Part shown: positions 43,691 to 55,487 of the stretch, piece by piece | Position numbering within the stretch: position 1 is the first letter of the stretch | Layout of the letters: each line of letters starts with the position of its first letter | Origin: Tricholomella constricta | Lineage: Eukaryota > Basidiomycota > Agaricomycetes > Agaricales > Lyophyllaceae | Direction of reading: 5' to 3' | Assembly: GCA_013368375.1 (NCBI GenBank) | Contig: JAACJP010000017.1 | Coordinates: 62,001 to 126,000 of the forward strand | DNA: 64,000 nt | Made by a program: the position numbers and the translations under genes | The notes under the pieces: model-generated | What the model was told of the DNA's origin: nothing | The model's database searches: none | Seen by the model: only the letters and a program-made list of their open reading frames with translations

Positions 43691-46600
43691 ATGTCTTCTA
43701 TGCTAGGGAAGCGGAAGGACCGCGTAGAAGAGACAGAAAATATTGTGGCCCACGGGTGAGTAAAAGGAATCTTGTTCAACGCATTGCTTAAATTTTTCAT
43801 TTTCTAGTTCCACACTTTTTGTATCTAATCTGCCTTATACAGCGACCTCCGTGGATCTCCAGACACTGTTCTCGGATATCGCACCCGTCCGCTCAGCATT
43901 CGTAGTCCTCGAACCTGGTTCTGGTGTTTCAAAAGGTGTTGGATATGTCTCGTTCGCGATCAAGGAAGATGCCCAAAATGCATACGACACCATCACCAAG
44001 GATGGGCTATGTTTAGTTGGGAGAAACCTACGCGTCCAATGGGCCGAGAACAAAGTACGTTCACGCTTTTCTTATGGGACACATGAATTCATCCAGGGTC
44101 TCAGCCGAAGGAGAAGGATGAAAAAGGTGAGGTTGTGAAGAGGGAATCCAAGCCTAGGCCTCCCCCACGACCACAACAGCCGCGGTTGCCCCATGACCCA
44201 TTAGCCATCCGCACCATTGTTGTCTCCGGCCTGCCCCCCTCAATCGAATCTAAGGTGTTGTGGAAGAAGATTCGCAAATATGACGGCGCGGAGAAGGTCG
44301 ACTGGCCGGTGAAGTCCAGTAGCGGTGATGACAACACTACAGGTGCGCCTATGAGTTCTAACATCGTAGTTACATTTACAAAGGCTTCCAACTTAGCCCA
44401 TGTCCTCTTCAAAACACCAGCAGCAGCGTCCGAAGCCGTTAACAAACTCCACGCCCATGTCTTCAAAGGCTGTCTCCTTTCTGTTACCCTTAAAAAACGC
44501 CTCGATACCCTTTCGAAGCCTGTCACCAAAACTCCGTTAGCATCAGACGCCGAGCCCCACAAGGTAGCTGCGCCCAACCACTCAAGCCGACTCATAGTAC
44601 GAAATCTGCCATTCAATGCGACGGAACAAGATCTGCGCGCCGCGTTCCTTCCGTACGGTCCCATACACTCAATACACATTCCGACGGCCGAGAAGAAGGA
44701 GACCGAGGAGGGTGAAGGGGAAGGCTCGGGCACTGGGAAGCCGGTTCGGACAAAGGGATTTGCATTCGTGTGGATGTTGAGCAAGAAGGATGCGGAGAAG
44801 GCGATTGGGGGGTGTAATGGGATGATTATCAGGGCTGGGACTGCAGAGGCGCTGGTTTCTGATAAGCAGAAGAAGAAAAAGCAGCGGCGAGAGGAGAAGA
44901 AGTTGAAGGCTGTGGCTGCAGACGCGGCTGGAAGAGGAGAGGGTGAGGAGGAAGCAGAAGAGGAACACGAGGCGGCTGTTGATGATAAGAGGGCTACGGA
45001 GCGGGTGATTGCTGTAGATTGGGCTTTGAGCAAAGAAAAATGGAAGGAAGAGAAGGCGAAGATGGAAGCGGAAGATGAAGATGTGGAGATGGTGGATGAT
45101 GCTTCAGGTTCGCAAGGAAGCGATGAGGATAGTGGCGAGGATAGTGAGGATAGCAACGAAGAGGGGGGTTTGGGTGTTCACAAGGGTGATGATGAGTATG
45201 ACAGTGGTGGCGGGGAGGAGGACGAGAACATCGACGAAGACATGGAGGAGCCTGTTAAGCCAACGCTTCCACCGCCGGAATCTGGAACCACCTTATTCGT
45301 CCGAAATGTCCCATTCACAGCGACCGAAGATGAACTTCGAACGCTGTCAGTCTATCTCCCTTGCACTGACAAAATTCGCCTTACCTGTTACTTGTAGATT
45401 CCGTTCTTTTGGCTCACTTCGTTATGCACGTATCACGATTGACCATGCAACTGGACGGTCACGCGGAACTGGATTTGCTTGCTTTTGGAATAAGGAGGAC
45501 GCTGATAAAGTCGTCGCACAGAGTGACCTTCTCCGTGTGGAGACAACGGGTGTTGCAACAGTACGTTTGACCTGTTCGATGACCTCACCAGCTATACTGA
45601 TTTCTCCAAAGCCCGTAAAGAAAAACCCGTTCACACTTCCCTCAATACTCACGCCAGATCCGTCTTCCACATTAGCACAGAGTCTCGTCCTGCACGGCAG
45701 GACGCTCGACGTTGTGCGCGCCGTCACAAGAGATGAAGCTGGGAAGTTGAAGGAAGCCGGCGAAAAGAGTCGGGAAAAGGCTGACAAGCGCAGCATGTAC
45801 CTTCTCCGAGAAGGAGGTCAGTCTTCTTTCGCATCCTGCGACTTCTTCATTTCACTCTGACATATCTATTGTGCAAGTCATTCTCCCTAACACACCCGCC
45901 GCCGAGACACTGACACCTGCGGACATCGAACGTCGAACGGCGTCTTTTAATGCGCGCCGAGCACTCCTCAAATCAAACCCCTCACTTTTCATATCGAAGA
46001 CGCGTCTCAGCGTCCGGCAAATTCCCATCTTCGTAAGCGAGCGCCTTATCAAACGCTTGGCAATCCATGCTCTGCGAGCTTTCGAGGCCGAAGTGAAGAA
46101 GGGTGAACGAGCTGCTTTGACTGCAGACGAGCTTTCAGATATGTCCCAGGACGATGACGAGGAAGATATAAAGGATGAAGGCGAAGAGAGCAAGAAGAGC
46201 AAGAAGAAACGGCTGATAGGACGGCGGACGGGGGTGAAGCAGGCGAAGATCGTCAGGCAGATGGAGCGTGTGGACCCTGTGACTGGCAAGGGCCGGAGTA
46301 AAGGTTATGGTTTCTTGGAGATGAACACGCATGCGGACGCTTTACGAGTGCTACGGTGGGCGAATAATAACCCAGACGTTGGCCCGTTGTTCGAGGAGTG
46401 GTGGAAGGATGAATTGAAGGATCTCGTCAAGCAGGAATCGACCAAGGAGCCGAAGGATGATGCGAGGATATCGAGGCTGAAAGAAGAGCTTGAGAAGGGA
46501 GGGTCGAAGAAGAGCAAGGGTACGCTGATTGTCGAATTCTCGATCGAGAACATTCAGGTTGTTCAGCGACGGAATGCGGCGCAAAAGAAAACATTGGTGT

Positions 46601-46853
46601 GTTCTGATGAATCCGTTCGCTTTCTCATCCCTTTCTCACCCTTTTCAATTCTCATTAGGCGGATGACAAGGATTCTAAAGTGGATGTCATCAAGGAGAGC
46701 GAGGAGCGGTCTCCCAAAAAACGAAGGGTCAGCGACGACAAACCCAAATCCATCAAGGTAGAAGATTCACCAAAAAAGCCGAAGGACAATCTTGGATCTC
46801 TAATTGGCCGAAAACGGAAGGAGAGAAAGGGAGGGAAGAAGGGTGCTCGTTAG
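43691..46853 (+). CDS. NOP4: Nop4/RBM28-type nucleolar RNA-binding protein
   Basis: Nop4 (RBM28 in animals) is needed for 60S ribosomal subunit assembly in the nucleolus. The start MSSMLGKRKDRVEETENIVA is joined by an intron to RRM1 (STLFVSNLPYTATSVDLQTL). RRM2 follows with RTIVVSGLPPSIESKVLWKK, RRM3 with SRLIVRNLPFNATEQDLRAA and KGFAFVWMLSKKDAEKAI, and then an acidic tract. RRM4 starts TTLFVRNVPFTATEDELRTL, with RSFGSLRYARITIDHATGRS and GTGFACFWNKEDADKVV. The late region has IFVSERLIKRLAIHALRAFE and RSKGYGFLEMNTHADALRVL, as in the family, and the tail is basic (GRKRKERKGGKKGAR). Introns are short and all checked junctions keep frame. Length is about 980 residues. Confidence 0.92.
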
Positions 46854-47110
46854 TTCTGATATTTGGTCAACGCGCGGCTTTTATTGACATCAAGTGGAAG
46901 TCGTCAGTGCACTGTTGTGGTAGCCTTGAGTTATTTTATACCAAGGCTGTTGAGCTGACGACACGTTGAGTCAGCCACATTCGCGATAAAAGGCATTCGT
47001 ATCATAAAAATGTACGTCTCACTGTGGCTGTCTTTCATCAACCTTCCTCTCCTCGCGCACCAACAATCTCGACGCCCGCACGGCACCACATTCCTTAAGC
47101 CAGAGCTGCC

Positions 47111-48484
47111 ATGTACTCCTTCTGGGCTACGACGGCAGTCATCTTCTCCACCTATGTGAAGCTCGCGTCTTCGTCACCGATTCTGCCTAGATCTGTCCAT
47201 GAACTAGCCCTGTCACCACGTGCACCTCCTGCGCAAAAAGATACCCCGCTGTCGACCCAAGCCGCTGCAATGCCGACGATCCCCTCTCCAGGCCATGTCG
47301 AGGTCAAGAGCGATCCGAGCTATCATCTTCGTCCAGTAGCTGAGATTTTCAAGATGGTGGCTGACGCCCATTCCAGCCCTTCACCTGTCGTTGCGCACCC
47401 TATATCTGCTCCTACTCCCATAATCGCTGCTGCAGTGACGAGTACAGCGGCCCTTCCCGAATCTCCGTACCAACCTGAATCTACGTACTACGCCCCCGGT
47501 CTCGTTGTCCCTTCATCTGCAGCCATTGCAGCGCCTGAAGCGGAACCACCTGTGGAATCTTATGTTCCTCTTGGCTCTCAGCCTACGCTGCCTGCTGTGC
47601 CTCAAACCACGCTGCCGCCAGGTCCACAAACCACGCTGCCGCCAGGTCCACAAATCACGCCGCCGCCAGGTCCACAAACCACGCTGCCGCCCGGTCCACA
47701 AGATACGCTGCCTCCCGGTTCGCAGACCACGCCCACTAATGCTGGCCCTCAAAGAAACACCTCAGCAGCGCGCAAACTTCTCGTGGTAGGCGGATTCCTG
47801 GCGGGACTCGTAATATTGCTGTTCCTTGTATATGTCTTCTTCGATCGACATATCCTTTCTTGTTGTAGGAGAAAGAAGGAAGAGCCAGAGACAAGGACGA
47901 AGATTGAATCGCCCCCACCACCTATATCCTCGTTCAACGACGCGGAGAAGGACGTAGACGTGGTCCACGCCCCTTCATGGATGCATCACTCCGCATCATC
48001 GTATTCCCAAGGAAGTCACGGTCCTAGTGCTGAGACGAAGGCTCGCTCGTTTGAACATGTCCCCTCTTCCGAATCTGTGGTCCTCGACATCAGCGGTAAC
48101 TATCCACGAAGCAAATTCTCCGTCTGCTCATCAGAATATCCCACCTCTGTCGCCTCCTCGACCAGAACCTCCGGCTCAATAGTCGCCCATGCTAATGCAA
48201 ATCGCTCGGCCTTGCTCCCGGCCTACGAATTCTTCTGTTTGTCATCAAGCGCTGAGTCTATGGAGGACAACCACCATTTAAGAGCTCACAGTGCGCCCAT
48301 CTTCGGACATGATGTCACAAGCGACGTTCCAGGTGTCATGGTCCGCTCTGGGGAGCACAGGAGGAGCAGATCGGTCTCTGGTCTAACCTATGCGGTCAAG
48401 CCCAGCGAGCAACGGGAGTCGGTAACGTCTGCGAACGACTGGACGGGAAGTACTCAGGCGAGTGGATGGCCGTCAGCGCTTTAG
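47111..48484 (+). CDS. Single-pass membrane protein with Pro-rich repeats, function unknown
   Basis: A single uninterrupted exon of 457 residues, unusual beside its intron-rich neighbours. The N-terminus looks like a signal peptide (MYSFWATTAVIFSTYVKLAS). The outer part is Ser/Pro/Thr-rich and likely O-glycosylated. Around residues 163-206 an 8-residue unit PQTTLPPG repeats about five times, from a 24-bp DNA repeat at about 47600-47733. One membrane segment follows at about 223-245 (LLVVGGFLAGLVILLFLVYV), then the basic stop sequence CCRRKKEEPE and a Ser-rich cytosolic tail of about 200 residues. This is the layout of wall-stress or mucin-type sensors, but no WSC or other named domain is present, so a sensor role is only a guess. 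Confidence 0.78.
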   Translation: MYSFWATTAVIFSTYVKLASSSPILPRSVHELALSPRAPPAQKDTPLSTQAAAMPTIPSPGHVEVKSDPSYHLRPVAEIFKMVADAHSSPSPVVAHPISAPTPIIAAAVTSTAALPESPYQPESTYYAPGLVVPSSAAIAAPEAEPPVESYVPLGSQPTLPAVPQTTLPPGPQTTLPPGPQITPPPGPQTTLPPGPQDTLPPGSQTTPTNAGPQRNTSAARKLLVVGGFLAGLVILLFLVYVFFDRHILSCCRRKKEEPETRTKIESPPPPISSFNDAEKDVDVVHAPSWMHHSASSYSQGSHGPSAETKARSFEHVPSSESVVLDISGNYPRSKFSVCSSEYPTSVASSTRTSGSIVAHANANRSALLPAYEFFCLSSSAESMEDNHHLRAHSAPIFGHDVTSDVPGVMVRSGEHRRSRSVSGLTYAVKPSEQRESVTSANDWTGSTQASGWPSAL

Positions 48485-48860
48485 TTCAATTTTTTTATTG
48501 GTTCATGACATAACGATGAATGATAATGGCGTGATGATATGAAGTATGAATACCGAGGGCGCATCCCTCAGTGTGATTTCGTTACAAATTATCGTTTTGC
48601 ACGGTATTGTGGAATGCCCTCCAGTATGAATTGAAGATCTGTCTCTGTCGAGCCAAAGCTCCATGGGGAGGAACTTGATCTTTTTACGCCACTGTTGTAT
48701 GTCCATGTATGAGGTACAACGGGGGGCCTTAGATTCAGCAAATGGTGGTGATTGTGTATCTATAATGATGTCGGTAGCAACCCCTTTTTTCGGGGAAAGG
48801 GCTTTTCCCCGAGGGAGCATCGCCTTGCGATACTCCACCGTCTCCGCAAAATTATCCTCA
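48485..48860. other. Convergent intergenic region
   Basis: 3' flanks of the membrane protein gene and the ankyrin gene. A hairpin-like pair CCCCTTTTTTCGGGG/AAAGGGCTTTTCCCCG is present near 48780. No gene supported. Confidence 0.45.
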
Positions 48861-51800
48861 TCAGTAACTGTCAGGATCAACTTGAATCCTGGACAACACC
48901 AGGCTTCCTCTGCGTTCCTCGCTCTCCGAATCCTCCTCTTTGCCTAACCCCTCTCCATCATCCTGTTCCTTTTTTTCTTCATTCTCCTTCGCATACCTTG
49001 CCATATTACCATGCACGGACTTTTGGACGTCAAGGAGATGAACCAGGAGCCGTGTTCCAGGAGCTGCCGCCACAGCCGCAGAAACGACTTCCATGGTACG
49101 CTTCTCATCACACACCTCCCTCCGATTCCTGTCCTCCTCAACAGCAACAGCAGCAACAGGTCTAGCCTCCTCTGCCGCCTTCTCAGCCACAACCTTTGCA
49201 TCCATCATCTCCGCGAAGCGGGACAGCTCCTCAGCCAGTTTCGTGCCCTGAACCAACTTCCCGTCGGCCACGAGCTGCTTAATCGTGGAACGGAGCTTCG
49301 GGAGTTCGTGCTCCAGCTTCCCGAGCTCAATCCGGCGAGGGCTCTCGTCGGCATACCGGACCCGGAGCGAGCTTGCATCCCTGATTTCGTCGTCAGCCAA
49401 CCAGCGCGTGAGCTTGAGCTTGTGTCGGAGGCTGGCCATGTCCAGTGGTGTCTCGCCAACGCCGTTTTCCATATATAAGGCTTCGGGAGGCGCAGCGCTG
49501 ATGATCGTCCCTGTAATCTCGGCGAAGCTCTCTTGGATGGCGCAATGGAGCGGCGTAGAGCCGTCTAGATCGCGCATGAGGAGGGTCGACTTTGTAAAAT
49601 CCACGATCAGCTTGACTGTGCGTGTTGCACCTCTCTTGACGGCCAGATGGAGCGGCTGGATTGTGGATTTTTTTGTCAATGCAGGGGCTTTTATGAAGCA
49701 AAACAAGAGTCGACATACTGTGTTGAAGCGTTCTTTGGATCGTTGAGCGAGTAGAGCCTCGTTGACGTCCCGAGGAAGTTTGGCCAGGAGGTGTTCGATC
49801 AAATCAGCAAAGTTGCGCGAGCACAGGATGTGATAGATGTTCCACCTAGCATCGCGTGAGCTGCATGTATCGATAGTCTGACAAGTGAGCACGCTTACCC
49901 TCTAACAGAGTCATTTACGGCCGGCGATATCGACTTGGCCAGCAGGTAATCAATGATATCTTTATCGCACCCCTTATCTACCGCCAGCATCAGCGCATTG
50001 TACGCAGTGAATTTGACGCTGGAAGAATATTGTCAAATCAATCGTATCGGTACCCAAGCGAAGCTGCGCACACACACCTTTCATGGAGACAAGAAGCCAT
50101 GAACTTTGGTTTCTTAGCGAACAAAGCCTTGATCAAATCGAGGCTCCCGCCTATGACCGCCGCCATGAGCGGCGAATCGCCCAAATTGGAGATCGTCCAT
50201 CCGAGCCATTGGGGGAGGACCTTCTCGAGGTCAGGAATGCGCCGGAGCTGATAAGCGCGTTCGTCCCCGCCAGTCGTCGCGTAGTGTCGATACGCCGCGA
50301 GCGGGCGGTCCCCAGCCAGGTACTCCACGATCGCCGTGGCACGCTCTTCCGCTGCCCTCCATAGCAGACAATGGGCAAATCTCTGCGTGTCGGCGTCGTT
50401 GGCCCTGGCGTCGGGATCGTTCATCTTCGCAAGGTCCGCCCTCTTCTTCCCGTGCACGGTCAATCCGAGGTACACCCTGTCCTTGTCGTTCCGCGCCGTG
50501 ACTCCTATTACTCCTTGGTCCTCCTCCTCTTCTTGCTTTACATCGATGTCGATGCCAAAGCCGGTCCGGCGGATGTACACGTCCAGCATTTCTGCTCTGT
50601 CGTATCGCAAGAGCATCACAATGTCGTGTACGCCGATTGGAATGGGAAGGGGCGCGGCGTTGTAGAGGCTCGCTATGTTGGTGAACATTTCCAGGTCGTC
50701 GTCGTATATGGCTTTGTGCAAGAGGTTTCCGCGAATTTTTTCTTTCTTCTTTGCATCGGGGCTCTTTGTATACCAGAAGATAACTGCCTGATCAAGCATT
50801 TTCCTTGGATGGACGTCGATTTCGACCACGGAAGGTCGCTTTGCGATGTCGATGAATGTAATTTCTTCATGCCCAATAGTATCGTCCGAGTCCTCAGAAC
50901 CATCGTCGCTGTCAGAATCCTCGTCTCTGGGGGAGTCAGCAAAGCACAGATGACGCTCGACTCGCGCGTACCATATATCTTAACGCCTCTTGTACTGAAT
51001 TTTTCCTCATCCTCAGGCGGTTTATACTGAGCGATAGCAATTGCCATGATCAGTTTGGCGGTAGCCCATCGTCGTCCTCTGACAGCGGCGAAGAGAGGCG
51101 TGTAGTCTGTTCAAAAGAGGTCTTGAGAATCTTGATATGCGTTTTGTAGCACACTGTGTACTCACCCCCCGTCTCAGCCCATGACTTCTCGTGAACGACG
51201 ACGACGAATATAGTGAGGGGAGTGGTGTTTTTGGATTTCTCCTGCGGAAGGCAGAGCTGTTCGATTTTCTTGTTGTCGCCAATAAAGCAAGCTTCGAAAA
51301 GCTCGTCATATAGGGGGCAGAGATGCTGTGGGATATAGTCCTTGTAGCGATTTTTGCCCAGTATCGAGTAGCGCGAGAGAGGAGCAGTATTCCTGGGGTA
51401 AAATTGTTGATTAACGACCTCTTTCTCTACCTCAGAAGGCATGTCGGGGTAAATATCGTTCCAAGCCTTCGCCCCGTGTGCAACGAGAACGCGTTCAAGG
51501 TCAACGAGGTAGCTGTGAGAGTCCTGGTATTTTCGAAGCTGTTCGTCGTCGCAAATGCCCTGACCTAATGTTTCATTGGAGGTAACTTTGTCGTCCTTGA
51601 CAAGATCGGCGAGATGTTTCTTCCAACCTGTAGCAGCAAGGTTTTCTGTTACCTCGGTGGGCAAGGGAGAATTGAGTAATCCTTGGAAGGAAGAGATTTC
51701 CTTTGACAAAAAGTTGATCCCGAATCGAACCCAGTCAATGATAGTTCTTCGCCGAGAAGGCTGAGCAATATGCATGAGAGATTCGCGCAGTCCGATATTG

Positions 51801-54800
51801 ATATCCGCATCTAGGGCGATGAGTAACTGGGCCACATCGTCGCGCCTGGCGAGAGCGCTTTCCACGGGCAGGAATACCTCGTTAATGGCGTGGTTGGTAC
51901 CATAAGGAAATAATTGTCGTTGTTTCTTTTGAGGACTTCAGGGGACTTGAGCAAGTGGCTATGAAGAAGAAACCATGTTACCTACGTTGCTTCCAGTGCC
52001 CTAGCGACGTCTTCTTCTGAGAAGACGATCTTGGCTCCATGGGCAAGCAGGGTGGCGAGCATGGAATAGTGGCGGCGGTCGATGGCGATGACCACCGGGA
52101 AAACCACGCTGCGCCAGTTGAAGCACGGGAAGTTGAGAACGGAATCCGCGTTTGGATCACATTTCAGGATCGTCGAGACGAGTTTGATTTTGTTTGTGGA
52201 GACTGCACGATGGAAGATTGTTCGCATATGCTCGTCTGCCATGGACGTTGACGCGCCAGCCGAGATGAGCCGTTCAAGGATCTTGCAGGCTTCGTCTTCA
52301 TCCTCCCTCAAAATCGTCAAAGTGAGAGGATAGAACGCGGTATTACGAGTAGTGTTTAACAGCACCGTCACATCCGCACCCTCCTCGAGGAGTTCCTCGA
52401 TGCCAGCAAGGGAGCCTGACATCACTGCATGAGCCAGAGGAGTGAATCCAAGGACCCAATCCGGCAAATCAACCTCCAGGATATCGGGCTGATTGGTTAA
52501 ATCCTCAGGAAAGTCTTGTGTACCCTCTTCAGCATTCTCCGAAACCTCCTTGCGTATGCGGCGGCCTTCACCGTCGTTGTCACCATCGTTGTCTGCGCCT
52601 TCCTCACTATTTTCATCATTATCCTCATCCTCATCTCCGTCGTCTTCGTCGTCACCGGCTTCACCATCACCCATATCCTCATCCGTATCCATAGATATGA
52701 CTCCATCATCCGCAGAAGTCCAGTCATCCTCCGACGAAGGGCGCCCAACAGCCGGAGTATCGACGTCCATCTTCTCCTCTGGTTTTATCCTCCCCGCAGT
52801 GGCTTTGTTGCTGGCACACTTTTCAAATAACCTCCGAATGACTTCGGGCTGGTCGGACTGTGCAGCCAAGTGCAGCGCACTCCGCCCATCCACGAGTCTG
52901 GCCGTAATCCTCGCGCCAGCGTCAATAAGCGCACATGCTATGTCTGTCGCCCCAGTGAGGATGGCGACGTGGAGCGCAGTCCGGCCGACGTGGTCCCTGC
53001 GGTTGACGTCGATTTCGCTCTTGATCATCTTGGAGACCGCCTCGGTGTCTTGGGCGACGATGGCCCCAAAGAAGTGCTCTGTTTTGCCGATGTATAGTTG
53101 GGCGCTCCACTCCCCGACATCGATGGGGTTGAAGCTCCCGGTCATGCTCTGACGTCCTGGATCTTCCTCGATGAATCTGATCACAGGTGCTTAGTAGAAT
53201 GGAATGAGAAATTACCGCCACAACGTACGCAATTCGGCCTCTGATATGCGTTTCGTCCTCCCCTTGCTGTAGTTTTCGCTCGTCGGAGTCAATCGGTCCT
53301 GGACAGTACTGAAATATTCGTAAAGATGGATTTGTGTTTGATGGTGGAGAGTCATACCTCGCAACAGTCCTCGAGGCACTCTTCCATAGTGCCGAAGAAG
53401 GCTGGGTGACGATGAAGTCGACGGTTTTTGTTCTTGGGGTTGAACGGAGCTACAGAACTTCGTAAGCAAGCGTGTAAAATTAAGATCAGGTCCCGCACAA
53501 TTCATTCCCAAATCCTAGCGGAAGTTAGTATATGACGAGGCATCAGCATAATAAACATATTTCACACCGTTTGATACACCAGTTTGTCGATCCGGCGAGC
53601 ATCCCACCCAGGCCCGTAAGGGATATGGAGCGTTGCTACGTCGTAGTCGTTCATTTCTAGCCCTCCTATGAAGGCGTCCGCCTTCAAATCTCCCTTGTAC
53701 ATTCTCTTGCGTTTATGGTGTCCATGAAGGGGGACGGGTTTGCCACGGAGAGATCTCCTGGACTCCAGAAAGTCGAAGCGAACATCCGTGTTAGCAAGCT
53801 TCTCCAGGACCAGAAGACGAGCCAAGCCTTGAATACGTGCAATGGAACGCTCATAGATCTGGAAACGGACTCGTCAGGATTAGAGGCAAATGATGAGACT
53901 GAAAAACGTACAGTGGGATCAACATTATCACGTTCTAGTGTGGGAACATAAACCTCGAAAGCCCGGCGAGAGTACTTGGCAAGCCTGATTTCATACGAGG
54001 GAGACCTTCTGGTCATGTCGACCGTATTCGCCTGGCGCATCATAGCGACGATTGCGCGGGGTTTGGCGAGAACGCGCTGGCCTAGGGTCCCTCAGTGAGG
54101 GAAGCATCAAATGAGCTAGGATGCCTACCATTGTACAGGCAACATGGCGCGTCGATATCAAATCCAGCCAAGATCTCCGCAGGAGAACTGTACAAACGTA
54201 GGACAATTTGGACGGATCGGTATGGATATTGCGCTTGCAAGCACATCTTTAGCCCACGCCGACATATGAGGATGATCACTCACAATGAATTGAAACGGTA
54301 TGCTTGGTTCGAACGCAAGTCACGTCCCAAGGAACAGAATCGCGTACGGCTTCGTAGATTGCAATAACCTTCTTTTCTGCCTATAAACCAGTCGTGCGGA
54401 TTGTTAAAGATAAATCTCAGCCATCATGACGTGAGGACTCGCCTGCTCTGCGTTCATGCCCCAAAGAAAGAGATCGACATCGGAAGATGGATAGGCAGCA
54501 GAGTGGTAGTACTTTCTGATAGATCGCTTTGACTCCTTCGATGCATCAGACAGAGGGGTCAAACATGCCAGCACGGCACCGCCTGCAGCTACGACGTTGT
54601 TCCAGTCCAACAATTGAGATAGAGATCCCTCAGTGAAGATCGACCAGTTCCTCTGGAATTCTTCTAGGTCGTTGACCATATTCGGCGAGCCTTCCTTCCT
54701 CCTGTTGACTTCGGAAAGCGGCATAACATACTTGGCAGATAGTTCTTGATCATCCTTCACGATGCGTGCTCGTGTGGTGCGAATATCGGCAGGAGCATCG

Positions 54801-54988
54801 AACACGTCTACAAGGCCAACGAGAGGATCATTGAGCCTGACATGGTTCTTGTCAGTCGCAAAAAGTTTGCGTAGCTCTGCTTCGTCGTCGAGGGAGGGTT
54901 GTAGAGCCTCATCAAGAGAGATACCGGGGCCCTTGGGCAAGGAGATAATACGATTCAAGAAAGCTTCAGCTTCCGGAGTCTGGCGCAT
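48861..54988 (-). CDS. Very large ankyrin-repeat protein with nucleotidyltransferase-like N-terminus
   Basis: About 1,800 residues over many exons. The N-terminal 500 residues are strongly conserved-looking: VVAAGGAVLACLTPLSDASK and SAAYPSSDVDLFLWGMNAEQ (GG at about 136, SDVD at about 169), AIYEAVRDSVPWDVTCVRTK, YPYRSVQIVLRLYSSPAEIL, AGFDIDAPCCLYN, AIVAMMRQANTVDMTRRSPS and YEIRLAKYSRRAFEVYVPTL. The GG...DxD pattern is like a nucleotidyltransferase fold; that is inference. Ankyrin repeats follow, for example RTALHVAILTGATDIACALI, GRSALHLAAQSDQPEVIRRL, FTPLAHAVMSGSLAGIEELL, DSPLMAAVIGGSLDLIKALF, NTPLHLAVKRGATRTVKLIV and GSTPLHCAIQESFAEITGTI. An acidic tract interrupts them (coded near 52530-52700). 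A charged helical tail ends LSRIQVDPDSY. The junction at about 50930-51010 is not resolved; a frame error or unusual intron there cannot be excluded. Confidence 0.8.
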
Positions 54989-55487
54989 GATTCGAGAGAT
55001 GAGATTTGTCCTGGATGCATCAATCCCGTTATATCATATCCAGGATCGTGGTTTTGATTGATCAAATGGGCCGAGTCGGCGCGTTGCATTGCGTTTGAAG
55101 TCCTTGCCAAGGGCGTGACGTCGCGTTTTCAGGAACGTCGGGACCGACACTTCTCCTTTTCAGGAATGCGCCTTCTTCGCCGGTCGACACCGTGTCAAGT
55201 GACCATTCTGCGTTGACACCCCGAACCACGATGATGATGAAAACGGTTCTTACTACTATGGCACTGCTGAGCGCTGAGTTAAGGAAGGGCGAAGTCCAGA
55301 AGTGGTTGTGATGTAAGGCGGTGTCAGTTCTACTTTGGTACTCGTATTGAAGAAGAACATTGTCATTAGAGTGGGATAGTTAAATTGACCAGGACAGAAA
55401 TTTTGGACATAGCCTCCATAAGTATCCGCCAACACATAGGCCCGGACATCTCCGCCCGTATTCTCCCTGCTGGTCACCACTGACACG
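54989..55487. other. Divergent promoter region
   Basis: Between the ankyrin gene and the flavin monooxygenase gene. A long minus-strand frame (55256-55912) overlaps the monooxygenase exons and has no recognised domain, so I treat it as a shadow. Confidence 0.5.

Noticed and set aside
44101..45156. 351-codon minus-strand open frame
   Set aside because: It is a Ser-rich antisense shadow of the acidic and Lys-rich NOP4 coding sequence.
52493..53152. 219-codon plus-strand open frame, Ser-rich
   Set aside because: Antisense shadow of the Asp/Glu-rich part of the ankyrin gene.
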